A stretch of DNA of 64,000 nt from Aeromicrobium ginsengisoli (GCF_004134905.2 NZ_SDPQ02000001.1:620001-684000); one strand, 5' to 3'. Counted from the first letter of the stretch, positions 8,206 through 16,746 are shown. Numbers and translations are program-made. Notes: generated by a model not told the origin, from the sequence alone.

Positions 8206-8639
8206 AGGGCCTCGACCTGTTTCTTCAACCCCTTGAGGGCGGTGTCGATGATGACCTTCTCGGCCTTGCGCTTGAGCATGCCGAGCAACGGGATCGAGAC
8301 GTCGACCGCCAGTTGATAGGTCACGCGGGTGCTGGAGTCGTCAACCGGTTCGAGGATGTACGCGCCGTCCATCGACTTCAGCATCGAGCCCTTCTCGACC
8401 AGGCTCCACGACACGGACGTGTTGCCGTCCCACGTGTAGCCCAGGTCGTACTCGTCACGGATCGGGGTGGCGTCGAGGATGAAGTGCACCTGCTTGGCCC
8501 GTGATCCGTCGCCGGCGTCGACGACGTCGGCCGCCTTGACGCCCGTGGCCCACCCCGGATAGGACCCGAAGTCGGCGATCACGTCCATGATCGTGGCGGC
8601 TGGAGCGTCGATGACGATGTCACTCGTGGTTCGCGCCAT
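8202..8639 (-). CDS. SRPBCC (START-like) family protein
   Basis: A 145-residue single-domain polyketide cyclase/dehydrase-like protein with the usual beginning (IVIDAPAATIMDVIADFGSY) and a long C-terminal helix. The fold binds hydrophobic ligands. It is the first gene of a four-gene overlapping operon with the 93-residue protein and two ROK kinases. ATG at 8639 has the strong site GAGGAGGGG in front. It matches the position of Rv2185c in M. tuberculosis. The ligand is unknown. Confidence 0.85.
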   Translation of the reverse strand: MARTTSDIVIDAPAATIMDVIADFGSYPGWATGVKAADVVDAGDGSRAKQVHFILDATPIRDEYDLGYTWDGNTSVSWSLVEKGSMLKSMDGAYILEPVDDSSTRVTYQLAVDVSIPLLGMLKRKAEKVIIDTALKGLKKQVEAL

Positions 8640-8759
8640 CACCCCTCCTCGTCCGGCTCGAATATGTGTCCCCATGCTAGTGGCCTTGTCGGTGACCGCT
8701 CTCCCCGGGAGGTCGCCGCCGGGACGCCCACCGATTCCGTACGCCGCAGCGCGTGAGAG

Positions 8760-8765
8760 TAGCCT
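8760..8765 (+). promoter_or_regulatory. -10 hexamer, leaderless fadD promoter
   Basis: TAGCCT lies 7 bases before the GTG at 8773 and supports that start. Confidence 0.5.
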
Positions 8766-8772
8766 GCCGTAC

Positions 8773-10500
8773 GTGACACAGGCGCATGCACCCGAACTGG
8801 GCAACCTCTCCGACGACATCCTCGACCGCCTCCCAGAGCACGCCGATGACGTCGCGCTGGCCCGCATGGTGGACGGTGAGTGGCGCGACGTCACCCTCGG
8901 TGACTTCCACCGCACCGTCCTTGCCGTCGCCAAGGGACTCATCGCCGCCGGCGTCGAGGCGGGCGATCGCGTCGCGCTGCTCTCCAAGACGCGCTACGAG
9001 TGGACCGTCGCCGACTACGCCATCTGGTGGATCGGCGCCGCGACGGTCCCCGTCTACGAGACCTCGTCCGCTGCGCAGATCGAGTGGATCCTCTCAGACT
9101 CCGGTGCGGTCGCGGCGATCGTCGAGTCCGACGTCCACCTCGCCAGGGTCAAGGAGGCCGAGGCGCCGGACCTGCGTGAGACCTGGGTGCTCGACAACGA
9201 CGCCATCGACCAGATCACGACTCGCGGCGCAGACGTCAGCGACGCCGACGTCGAGGCCCGCCGGAGCGCCCTCACGAGCGACACGCTGGCGACCCTGATC
9301 TACACCTCCGGCACGACCGGTCGCCCCAAGGGCTGCAAGCTCACGCACGGCAGCTTCCGCTACGAGCTGGGCGCCGCGATCCCCGAGCTCCCCGAGCTGT
9401 TCGAGCGCGAGGGTGCGTCGACGCTGCTGTTCCTCCCGCTCGCCCACGTGTTCGCCCGCATCATCCAGGTCGGCGCGATCCGCTCCGGCGCCAAGCTCGG
9501 CCACACCGCCGACGTCAAGGACCTCGTGACCCACCTCGGGTCCTACCAGCCGACGTTCGTGCTCGCCGTGCCGCGCGTGTTCGAGAAGGTCTTCAACACC
9601 GCCAGCAGCAAGGCGTACGCCGACGGCAAGGGCAAGATCTTCGACCGGGCCGCGCAGACCGCCATCGCCTACAGCAAGGCACTCGACACCGGGAAGCCCG
9701 GAATCGCCCTGCGCACGCGCCATGCGCTGTTCGACCGGCTGGTCTACGGACGGCTCCGAGACGCGCTCGGCGGGCACGCCGAGTGGGCCATCTCCGGTGG
9801 CGCGCCGCTCGGCGACCGCCTCGCGCACTTCTACCGCGGCATCGGCGTCACTGTCCTCGAGGGCTACGGCCTGACCGAGACCACCGCTGCCCTGTGCGTC
9901 AACACCCCGGACGACCAGCGCATCGGCACGGTCGGCCGCCCTCTGCCGGGCACCGAGGTCCGAGTCGGACCCGACGGCGAGCTGAGCTTCCGGGGCCCGC
10001 AGGTCTTCACCGGCTACTGGCACAACGACGAGGCGACCGCCGATGCGCTCGACGCCGAGGGCTGGTTCGCGACCGGCGACCTCGGCGAGGTCGATGCCGA
10101 CGGCTACGTGCGCATCACGGGCCGCAAGAAGGAGATCATCGTGACCGCCGGCGGCAAGAACGTCGCGCCGGCCGTGCTCGAGGACCGCGTGCGCGCCAAC
10201 GCGTACGTCAGCCAGTGCCTCGTGGTCGGTGACGGCAAGCCGTTCGTCGCGGCACTCGTCACGATCGATCCAGAGGCGTGGACCGGCGACCTCGACGACC
10301 CGGCCCTGCGTGACGAGGTGCAGAAGGCGATCGACGACGCCAACTCACAGGTCTCCCAGGCCGAGTCGATCCGCAAGTTCGTGATCCTGCCCGAGGACTG
10401 GACCGAGGACAACGGCTACTTGACGCCATCGTTCAAGGTCAAGCGCAACGCCGTGCTGCGCGACTTTCACGACACGGTCGAGGCACTCTTCGCGAGGTAG
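8773..10500 (+). CDS. fadD: Long-chain fatty-acid-CoA ligase (FadD15-like)
   Basis: A 575-residue AMP-forming acyl-CoA synthetase that activates long-chain fatty acids for beta-oxidation or lipid synthesis. The ATP-binding P-loop YTSGTTGRPKG is at about residues 178-188, GYGLTET near 364, the hinge-region GDLGE near 435 and the catalytic Lys in the GRKKEII segment near 450. The position next to NlpC/P60 and trpD corresponds to Rv2187 (fadD15). The open frame runs back to 8587, but the GTG at 8773 directly follows a -10 hexamer. It overlaps the convergent metallopeptidase-like gene by 34 bases. Confidence 0.92.
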   Translation: MTQAHAPELGNLSDDILDRLPEHADDVALARMVDGEWRDVTLGDFHRTVLAVAKGLIAAGVEAGDRVALLSKTRYEWTVADYAIWWIGAATVPVYETSSAAQIEWILSDSGAVAAIVESDVHLARVKEAEAPDLRETWVLDNDAIDQITTRGADVSDADVEARRSALTSDTLATLIYTSGTTGRPKGCKLTHGSFRYELGAAIPELPELFEREGASTLLFLPLAHVFARIIQVGAIRSGAKLGHTADVKDLVTHLGSYQPTFVLAVPRVFEKVFNTASSKAYADGKGKIFDRAAQTAIAYSKALDTGKPGIALRTRHALFDRLVYGRLRDALGGHAEWAISGGAPLGDRLAHFYRGIGVTVLEGYGLTETTAALCVNTPDDQRIGTVGRPLPGTEVRVGPDGELSFRGPQVFTGYWHNDEATADALDAEGWFATGDLGEVDADGYVRITGRKKEIIVTAGGKNVAPAVLEDRVRANAYVSQCLVVGDGKPFVAALVTIDPEAWTGDLDDPALRDEVQKAIDDANSQVSQAESIRKFVILPEDWTEDNGYLTPSFKVKRNAVLRDFHDTVEALFAR

Positions 10501-11714
10501 TCCTGCCAGCGTGTGGTGAGCTGGTCGACCGTCAGGCCGAACGAGGTCGACAATGCCTTGTCGAGCGCCGTGCCCGACAGGACCGCTTCGTAGAAGCCCA
10601 CGACACGTTCGTCGCCGTACGTCTGGGCGAGCATGCGGAAGATCATCCACGCCGACTCGTAGACGGCACCGAGGCCATGGCTCTCGGCTCCGAAGTCCGT
10701 CGTCGTCGGCAGGTGCTTGGGGGCACGCCCGGCCTTGACTTCGGCAAGGATCTGACCGGCACTGATCGACAGGGACGCCGTGTCGTCGTGCAGCGCGACG
10801 AAGTCGGCGAATCCCTCGACGACCCAGCTCTCGGCGCGGGTGCCGACGGCGTGGGTCAGCAGGTGCGTCGCCTCGTGCGTCAGAACGACCTGGGCGGCGC
10901 GGCGATCCATCGTCGAGAACACGGCCGGGTTGAGCACGATGACAGTGTCGGCCGAGCTGCCACCGCGACCGTCGAGCCGGGTCGTCACGGCGGCGATCTG
11001 GCGCACCTCGTCGAGCGGCTGCCCCACGAGCCGTGCCATCTGGCTCTGCGTGTGCGGCGAGACGACGGTGACATCGCCCTTGGTGCCGGGCACGACGCGA
11101 CCGACGGCCGAACGGGCCGTCGTGGCCATCGACTCCACCGGCAGCTCGGCGTCTCCCCCGTCGACCTGGATGACGACGGATCCCGGACTCCGTTCGACCG
11201 TGACGTCGCCAGCCAGCCAGATCGGCAGCGCACCGTCGTCGGGCGCCGCGGAGACCAGCGAGAACCGGCCGTCAGCCTGCGGAGCCACCCGGAACGTCAC
11301 GGACGAGGTGTGCACGGAGGTGTCGCTGAGCCCGATCTCGCCGCCGGCGCGCCAGCTGACGTCGACCGTGGCCGACGCCGAGCCATCCGGGTGGTCGGCG
11401 ACCTCGCCACCGCTGACGTAGCGGAGCTCGACCGCTTCGGCACCCAAAGCCGTACGGGCGCGCCAGGCCCGACGCGCAAACGCCTTGGCGGCCCCCGACG
11501 TACCGGCAGCCGTCACGAAGGCCGACTCGGAGTCGGCATCGGTGAGCGCACGGAACTGCGTGGCGAGCTGCGACGCTGCGTCGGCCGGGATGCCGACGAC
11601 GACGTCGTCGGACCCCTGCCACGGCCGCTGCCACAGCAGCAGCCCCGCGCCCAGAGCGATCAGGACCAGGACGGCGACCGCGTTGGGCCCCAGCCTTCGG
11701 GCTGGGTCAGCCAA
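10467..11714 (-). CDS. Membrane-anchored peptidase MA-like metalloprotein
   Basis: This 415-residue protein has one N-terminal membrane helix (residues 11-28) and a large extracytoplasmic part. Zinc-binding HEATH is at residues 280-284, and E300 in the VVEGFADF segment is the likely third ligand, as in gluzincin/peptidase MA families. The region before it (about 40-250) looks like an NTF2-like or beta-rich domain. It probably acts on peptides or proteins at the cell surface; the substrate is unknown. It overlaps the NlpC/P60 gene by 8 bases and so shares its riboswitch-controlled transcript. Confidence 0.75.
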   Translation of the reverse strand: MADPARRLGPNAVAVLVLIALGAGLLLWQRPWQGSDDVVVGIPADAASQLATQFRALTDADSESAFVTAAGTSGAAKAFARRAWRARTALGAEAVELRYVSGGEVADHPDGSASATVDVSWRAGGEIGLSDTSVHTSSVTFRVAPQADGRFSLVSAAPDDGALPIWLAGDVTVERSPGSVVIQVDGGDAELPVESMATTARSAVGRVVPGTKGDVTVVSPHTQSQMARLVGQPLDEVRQIAAVTTRLDGRGGSSADTVIVLNPAVFSTMDRRAAQVVLTHEATHLLTHAVGTRAESWVVEGFADFVALHDDTASLSISAGQILAEVKAGRAPKHLPTTTDFGAESHGLGAVYESAWMIFRMLAQTYGDERVVGFYEAVLSGTALDKALSTSFGLTVDQLTTRWQDYLAKSASTVS

Positions 11715-12675
11715 CCCGCCCGCCGACGCTGAAGCCGCTCAGGCTCGTGATCTCCACGCTCTTGCCGGGGCGCGGCGCGTGCACGACCCGGCCACCGCCG
11801 AGGTACATGCCGATGTGCGACATGTCGCCGTACGCGACGAGGTCACCGGGCTGCAGTGCGTTCATCGGGACGCGCGTGGTGGCCGCCATCTGGGGGCCGA
11901 CGACGCGCGGCAGCGAGACGCCGGCAGCGGCCCAGGCCTTCATGATGAGGCCGGAGCAGTCCCACGAGTTGGGGCCGGTGCCGCCGTAGACGTACGGGTC
12001 GCCGAGCTGCGCGAGCGCGAAGTCGATCGCCACCTTGGCACGACCCGAGGCGTCGACCTCGGGCATCGTCGTGTCGCTGGAGTTGAACTGCGCCTGCTGA
12101 GCGGCCGTCAGGCGAGCGAGCTCGGCCTTGGCGTCGGCGTACTGCTTGCGGATCTTGTCGCGCTTGGCGTCGGCGTCCTTGCGGGCGGCCGCGAGCGAGT
12201 CCTTGCGGTCCTGCAGCTGGGCGCGACGGTTCTGGAGCTCCTTGCTGGTCTCTCCGAACCTCTCGAGGGCGTCAGCGCGGGTGCTGTTGAGCGCCTGGAC
12301 GGCGCCCAGACCCGCGAGGAACTCGTCGGGGTCGCCGCTGCTGAGCAGGTTGACGCTCGGCCCGAGGGGGGCGTCCATCTGCTGCTGGGCGATCGCAGCG
12401 CCGAGCTCGGCCTTCTGCCGGTTGTAGTCGACGAGATCACGGTTGATGTCACCGGTGATGTCATCGATCTCGGACTGTGTCTGCTTGGCCTGGACATCGA
12501 GCTGGTTGACCTGCTCGTTCATGGCCTCGGCCTTGTGGAAGGCGGCCTCGACGTCCTTGGGGGTGACGGCGGGGTCGGCTCCGGCGGACGGGAGGACGAA
12601 AAGCCCTCCGATCACGGCGAGTGCCGCTGCTGCAGCGAATCCTTGACGACGTTTTGAGATAGCGGGCAAGCGCAC
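11707..12675 (-). CDS. NlpC/P60 peptidoglycan endopeptidase
   Basis: Secreted cell-wall hydrolase of 322 residues. It has a signal peptide (residues 1-33, cleaved near AGA), a long coiled-coil domain (about 40-195) and a C-terminal NlpC/P60 domain with catalytic C240 (DCSG), H287 and a third polar residue H299. The family cuts D-Glu to diaminopimelate bonds; RipA-type enzymes have the same layout. It occupies the position of Rv2190c. The GTG start has AGGAG 6 bases before it. A c-di-AMP riboswitch lies in the leader, so expression should fall when c-di-AMP is high. Confidence 0.92.
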   Translation of the reverse strand: MRLPAISKRRQGFAAAAALAVIGGLFVLPSAGADPAVTPKDVEAAFHKAEAMNEQVNQLDVQAKQTQSEIDDITGDINRDLVDYNRQKAELGAAIAQQQMDAPLGPSVNLLSSGDPDEFLAGLGAVQALNSTRADALERFGETSKELQNRRAQLQDRKDSLAAARKDADAKRDKIRKQYADAKAELARLTAAQQAQFNSSDTTMPEVDASGRAKVAIDFALAQLGDPYVYGGTGPNSWDCSGLIMKAWAAAGVSLPRVVGPQMAATTRVPMNALQPGDLVAYGDMSHIGMYLGGGRVVHAPRPGKSVEITSLSGFSVGGRVG

Positions 12676-12689
12676 GCAAGACTCCTATG

Positions 12690-12848
12690 TTGCCTCGACG
12701 CCTACCGGGTGAGCTGACGGGTTCGGGCCAAGGTCTGCCCTACAGTCCGCGCCAGTCCTTGACAGACCAGCCCGTTCCGATTCACCCCACACACATGGGT
12801 CCCCGGTTCGCCTCAGACATCTTCCCCATGACTGTGGCAATTCGGCGG
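12690..12848 (-). promoter_or_regulatory. ydaO/yuaA c-di-AMP riboswitch
   Basis: The leader of the NlpC/P60 gene carries the conserved ydaO blocks in order on the minus strand: CCGAATT near 12845, GGCGAACCGGGGACCC near 12800, GGGGTGAATCG, and the diagnostic 3' block CCCGAACCCGTCAGCT at 12712-12727 followed by GGTAGGCGTCGAGG. This class binds c-di-AMP and is common upstream of actinobacterial cell-wall hydrolase genes. The GTG start is about 15 bases past the 3' end. Boundaries are approximate. Confidence 0.88.
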
Positions 12849-12900
12849 TGCGCCCGACGCCGCCCGGGGGGGACGGCGTTCACCGGTCACACAAGCCACC

Positions 12901-12929
12901 ACTGTAGGGGGCGGATGAGGTCAGTTCAA
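12901..12929 (-). promoter_or_regulatory. Promoter of the riboswitch-NlpC/P60 transcript
   Basis: On the minus strand TTGAAC (12924-12929) and TACAGT (12901-12906) are separated by exactly 17 bases. The expected transcript start near 12894 gives a leader of about 220 bases that contains the riboswitch. Confidence 0.65.
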
Positions 12930-12932
12930 CTC

Positions 12933-13166
12933 TCAACCAGCTTGTGTCTCGGGTCCGGTGACGGGCGTCACAAGGCGGAGAGGCGGCGTCAGGCCGGCAT
13001 CGGCGAGCACGCCGAGGGCCGCCATCTCCTCTGCGTCGATCTCGATCCCGGCCGGCGGCGCGCCGAGCAGCACCGTGACGATGCAGTCGCCGCACGCACT
13101 CGGACTGCGTACGAGACACCGGTCGCAATCGACGACCACGGAGTCGGTGGGGGAATTCTCAGTCAT
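12933..13166 (-). CDS. Small conserved actinobacterial Cys-motif protein
   Basis: A 77-residue protein with CDRC near residue 13 and ACGDCIV near residue 24, giving two Cys pairs that could bind zinc or an Fe-S centre. The segment DCIVTVLLG and a C-terminal LAEAGL-like stretch recur in a short protein found beside NlpC/P60 genes in many Actinobacteria; that is from memory. No function is known. ATG at 13166 has AGGAGG 7-8 bases in front; the longer frame to 13283 has no such support. Confidence 0.72.
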   Translation of the reverse strand: MTENSPTDSVVVDCDRCLVRSPSACGDCIVTVLLGAPPAGIEIDAEEMAALGVLADAGLTPPLRLVTPVTGPETQAG

Positions 13167-13284
13167 GCCTGCACCTCCTGCTGTTGCCAACGCCCCGCCG
13201 TTCGGGACACTCATGACGCTAGGAGCCGGTCCGGACAAAAACGCCGCGCGTTGCAGGATCCACGAGTCTGTCGGCACCCCCACC

Positions 13285-13290
13285 TACGGT
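13285..13290 (+). promoter_or_regulatory. -10 hexamer of the DEDDh/GIY-YIG nuclease gene
   Basis: TACGGT lies 7 bases before ATG 13298. This favours that start over GTG 13289. Confidence 0.45.
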
Positions 13291-13297
13291 GAACCAC

Positions 13298-15001
13298 ATG
13301 GAGGTAGTTCAAGGTTCGTTCGACGAGCTCGGCCGTCCGTTGGCCGACACGACGTTCTGCGTCGTCGACCTCGAGACGACCGGTGGCTCGGCCGCCAAGG
13401 GCTCCAAGATCACCGAGTTCGGCGCGGTCAAGGTCCGCGGCGGCGAGGTCGTCGGCGAGTTCCAGAGCCTCGTCAATCCTGACGAGCTGATCCCGGCCTA
13501 CATCACAGTGCTGACCGGCATCACCAACCAGATGGTCATCGGCGCGCCGCGCATCGCCGAGGTGCTGCCGAGCTTCCTCGAGTTCGCGCGCGGCAGCGTG
13601 CTGGTGGCGCACAACGCGCCGTTCGACATCGGCTTCCTCAAGCACTACAGCCGTGAGCTCGGCATCCCGTGGCCCGGCTTCGAGACCCTCGACACGGCGA
13701 CGCTCGCCCGGCGGGTGCTGTCGCGCGAGGAGGTGCCCAACTGCAAGCTCGCGACCTTGGCCGCGAAGTTCCGCGCCACGACGACGCCCAACCACCGCGC
13801 CCTCTCCGACGCACGAGCCACCGTCGACGTCCTGCACGGCCTGTTCGAGCGCCTCGGGCCGCTGGGCGTCACGACGCTCGAGGAGGTGTCGACCTACACC
13901 GCCAAGGTCAAGCCCGAGCAGCGGCGCAAGCGCCACCTCGCCGACCACCTGCCGGAGGCTCCGGGGGTCTACCTGTTCCGCGACGCCCGTGACGAGATCC
14001 TCTACGTCGGCACGTCCCGCAACCTGCGCGTCCGCACCCGGTCCTACTTCACCAAGGCCGAGACCCGCACGCGAATGGGCGAGATGGTCATGCTGGCCCA
14101 GCGCATCGAGGGCATCGTGTGCGCCACAGCGCTCGAGGCACAGGTTCGCGAGCTGCGGTTGATCGGCAAGCACCGGCCGCCCTACAACCGGCGGTCCCGG
14201 TTCCCAGAACGGCTCAGCTGGCTCAAGCTGACGCGCGAGCCGTGGCCACGGCTGTCGATCGTCCGCAAGATCCTCGACGACGATGCCGACTACATCGGTC
14301 CGTTCCGCGGGCGCGCGGCGGCCGAGGGAGCGCTCACGGCGCTCCACGACTCGTTCCGCATCCGCCAGTGCACGACCAAGCTCGCCAAGAAGTCACGCAT
14401 CTCGCCGTGCGCCCTCGCCGAGATGGGGCACTGCCTGTCCCCTTGCGACGGCTCGGTCGACCTCGAGACCTACGCCGCCGAGGTGTCCCACGTTCGCAAG
14501 GCGATGACCGGCGATCCCGAGGAGCTCGTCACCGCCATCCGGGCCCGCATGCTCGACCTCGCGCGCACCGAGCGGTTCGAGGACGCCGCGATCTGGCGCG
14601 ACCGCCTCACGGGATTCCTCCGGGCCGTCGCCCGCACCCAGCGGCTCCGCGAGCTGACCGCCACCGACGAGCTCGTCGCCGCCGCGCCGCATCCCGAGGG
14701 CTGGGAGATCCACGTCATCCGGTTCGGCCGGCTCGCCGCCGCGGGGGTCATGCCCCGCGGCACGCATCCGATCGGCTGGGTCGACGCGCTCCTGGCCACC
14801 GCCGAGTCGGTCGAGCCTGGCTTCGGGCCGATCCCTGCGGCGACCGCCGAGGAGACCGAGACCCTGCTGCGCTGGCTCGCCTCTCCCGGCCTGCGCATGG
14901 TGCGCGGCTCCTGGCACACCCCACTGGGTGGCGCCGCCCGGCACCTCTCGCCGTTCGAGGACGCCAGCGCGTCGTGGCAAGGGCTCCAGCGGCCGGGATA
15001 G
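13298..15001 (+). CDS. DEDDh exonuclease fused to a UvrC-type GIY-YIG nuclease
   Basis: A 567-residue two-domain nuclease. Residues 18-185 form a DnaQ-type 3'-5' exonuclease with D24/E26 (DLETTG), D110 (HNAPFD), H166 and D171. Residues 220-300 form a GIY-YIG endonuclease domain (GVYLF at 223, YVG at 236, Arg246). The Cys-rich stretch C-x7-C-x3-C resembling UvrC follows near 365-385. The C-terminal RNase H-like half of true UvrC is absent. The order matches Rv2191. It probably acts in DNA repair, with both an exonucleolytic and an incising activity; this is inferred from the domains. Confidence 0.88.
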   Translation: MEVVQGSFDELGRPLADTTFCVVDLETTGGSAAKGSKITEFGAVKVRGGEVVGEFQSLVNPDELIPAYITVLTGITNQMVIGAPRIAEVLPSFLEFARGSVLVAHNAPFDIGFLKHYSRELGIPWPGFETLDTATLARRVLSREEVPNCKLATLAAKFRATTTPNHRALSDARATVDVLHGLFERLGPLGVTTLEEVSTYTAKVKPEQRRKRHLADHLPEAPGVYLFRDARDEILYVGTSRNLRVRTRSYFTKAETRTRMGEMVMLAQRIEGIVCATALEAQVRELRLIGKHRPPYNRRSRFPERLSWLKLTREPWPRLSIVRKILDDDADYIGPFRGRAAAEGALTALHDSFRIRQCTTKLAKKSRISPCALAEMGHCLSPCDGSVDLETYAAEVSHVRKAMTGDPEELVTAIRARMLDLARTERFEDAAIWRDRLTGFLRAVARTQRLRELTATDELVAAAPHPEGWEIHVIRFGRLAAAGVMPRGTHPIGWVDALLATAESVEPGFGPIPAATAEETETLLRWLASPGLRMVRGSWHTPLGGAARHLSPFEDASASWQGLQRPG

Positions 15002-15004
15002 TGT
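14999..15004 (+). promoter_or_regulatory. -10 hexamer built on a stop codon
   Basis: TAGTGT begins with the TAG stop of the nuclease gene and lies 7 bases before GTG 15012. Confidence 0.45.
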
Positions 15005-15011
15005 GCAGAAC

Positions 15012-15287
15012 GTGATCACTGCCATCGTCTTCATCCAGGCCGAGGTCTCGCGGCTCTCCGAGATCGCCGAGCAGATCGCCGACATCGACGGCGTCAGCGA
15101 GGTCTACTCCGTCACCGGCGACCTCGACCTGCTGGCGATGGTCCGCGTGCGGCAGGTCGACGACGTCTCGTCGGTCGTGGCAGACCAGCTCAACAAGGTC
15201 GACGGCGTGCTGTCGACCCAGACCCAGATCGCGTTCCAGACGTTCAGCCAGCACGACCTCGAGGAAGCCTTCTCCATCGGGCTCTGA
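15012..15287 (+). CDS. Stand-alone Lrp/AsnC ligand-binding (RAM) domain protein
   Basis: A 91-residue protein consisting only of the Lrp/AsnC effector domain (ITAIVFIQ start, beta-alpha-beta-beta-alpha-beta pattern, GVSEVYSVTGDLDLLAMV in the middle). There is no helix-turn-helix, so it cannot bind DNA by itself. The family oligomerises and binds amino acids. It sits beside trpD, pointing to amino-acid sensing, but a partner is not visible. The GTG start is chosen because it follows the -10 hexamer at 14999 by 7 bases. Confidence 0.8.
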   Translation: MITAIVFIQAEVSRLSEIAEQIADIDGVSEVYSVTGDLDLLAMVRVRQVDDVSSVVADQLNKVDGVLSTQTQIAFQTFSQHDLEEAFSIGL

Positions 15288-15290
15288 GGT

Positions 15291-16331
15291 TCAGACCAAC
15301 GTCTGCGTCGTCCTCGCCCAGTTCTCGAGCACCTTCGTGGCGGCGCCGGTGTCGATCGACTCCTTCGCGCGCTCGATGCCGGCCCGCAGCCTTGTCTCCA
15401 GGTCGCCCGACGCGGCCTCGTGCGCCGCGATCGCCGCGCCGGCGTTGAGCAGCACTGCCGTGCGTACGGCTGACTGCTCACCACCCAGCACGCGTTCGAA
15501 GACCTTGGCGTTGAACGCCGGGTCGCCGCCGGTCAGCTCCGACACCGGCGCATAGTCGAAGCCGAGGGCCCGAGGGTCGATCGTGTCCTCCACGACCTCA
15601 CCGGTGGCACCATCGGCGATCCACACGCGTGACGTCGTGCTCGTGGTGATCTCGTCGAGCCCGTCGTCGCCGCGGAACACGAACGCATCGGCTCCGCGCG
15701 CGCCCAGGACACCCGCCATGATCGGCCCCATACGGGCATCAGCCACACCGACGGCCGAGGCAGCAGGTTTGGCCGGGTTGACCAGAGGGCCGAGGAAGTT
15801 GAACGTCGTCGGGATGCCGAGCTCACGTCGCGGCACCGCCGTGAAGCGGTAGGACGCGTGGAACACCGGTGCAAAGCAGAACGTGATCCCGACGGAGTCG
15901 AGGACCTCACCCAAGCGGGTGGGCAGTACGTCGAGACGGACGCCGAGCTCCTCGAGCACGTCAGCCGCACCGCTGGCGCTGGAGGCCGCACGGTTGCCGT
16001 GCTTGACCACGGGGACCCCCGCGCCGGCAATGACGACGGCCGACATCGTCGAGATGTTGACGGTCTTGGCGAGGTCACCGCCAGTGCCGACGATGTCGAC
16101 CACCCGGCCCTCGACCGAGAACGGCACCGCGTGGCGGTACATCGCGTCGACGAGGCCCTGCACCTCGGCGAGGGTCTCGCCCTTGGCACGCAGGGCCACT
16201 GCGAATCCGGCGATCTGCGCCGGCGTCGCGTTGCCGGAGAGGATCTCCTCCATCGCCCACGTCGTCGAGTCGGCGTCGAGGTCCTGCCTGGCCACGAGCG
16301 CGGAGAGCACCTCAGGCCATGTCGTCGACAT
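15291..16331 (-). CDS. trpD: Anthranilate phosphoribosyltransferase
   Basis: Cytosolic tryptophan-pathway enzyme joining anthranilate to phosphoribosyl pyrophosphate. The 346-residue protein has the PRPP-binding GTGGD at 82-86 with the following NIST, and the anthranilate-binding KHGNRA at 110-115. It is not near other trp genes; the position beside ctaE matches Rv2192c. The ATG lies 4 bases after the stop of the receiver-domain gene, so the two are likely co-transcribed. It ends 4 bases from the convergent Lrp-like gene. Confidence 0.95.
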   Translation of the reverse strand: MSTTWPEVLSALVARQDLDADSTTWAMEEILSGNATPAQIAGFAVALRAKGETLAEVQGLVDAMYRHAVPFSVEGRVVDIVGTGGDLAKTVNISTMSAVVIAGAGVPVVKHGNRAASSASGAADVLEELGVRLDVLPTRLGEVLDSVGITFCFAPVFHASYRFTAVPRRELGIPTTFNFLGPLVNPAKPAASAVGVADARMGPIMAGVLGARGADAFVFRGDDGLDEITTSTTSRVWIADGATGEVVEDTIDPRALGFDYAPVSELTGGDPAFNAKVFERVLGGEQSAVRTAVLLNAGAAIAAHEAASGDLETRLRAGIERAKESIDTGAATKVLENWARTTQTLV

Positions 16332-16335
16332 GAGG

Positions 16336-16740
16336 TCAGCCGGGTTGGAGCACACCGCGGGCCAGGTCGATGACGACCTCGGCCAGACGGATCGGCTCGA
16401 TCGGGTGGGGAACCGCTGCCTCGGCGCGCGACCACGTGGCGAGCCACGCGTCCTGCGGGCGTCCGGTGAGGACCAGCACGGGCGGTGCCTGGTAGATCTC
16501 GTCCTTCATCTGGCGCGCGATGCCCAGACCGCCGGCGGGCACGGCCTCGCCGTCGAGGATCACCAGGTCGATCTTGCCCTCGTCGAGGTGCTGGAAGACG
16601 ACCGGCTCGGTCGCGCACTCGACATACTCGAAGGGCGGAAGGTCCGGATGCGGGCGAGCTCCGAGGGCCGACAACACGGCAGCGCGGACGTCACGATCGT
16701 CGCTGTAGACCAGGACACGTAGGGGCTTGTGCTCGCTCAC
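16336..16740 (-). CDS. Atypical stand-alone receiver-domain protein
   Basis: A 134-residue protein with a response-regulator receiver fold and no output domain. Acidic-pocket residues D14/D15, a phospho-acceptor-like D63 (VILDGE) and T92 are present. The conserved Lys of the last loop (usually Lys-Pro) is missing: the segment reads VPHPIEP. Phosphorylation may therefore be absent or not coupled to a switch. It lies between trpD and ctaE. GTG 16740 is chosen because it follows the TACGAT hexamer by 6 bases; an ATG five codons upstream would be inside the promoter. Confidence 0.75.
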   Translation of the reverse strand: MSEHKPLRVLVYSDDRDVRAAVLSALGARPHPDLPPFEYVECATEPVVFQHLDEGKIDLVILDGEAVPAGGLGIARQMKDEIYQAPPVLVLTGRPQDAWLATWSRAEAAVPHPIEPIRLAEVVIDLARGVLQPG

Positions 16741-16746
16741 GAGTTG

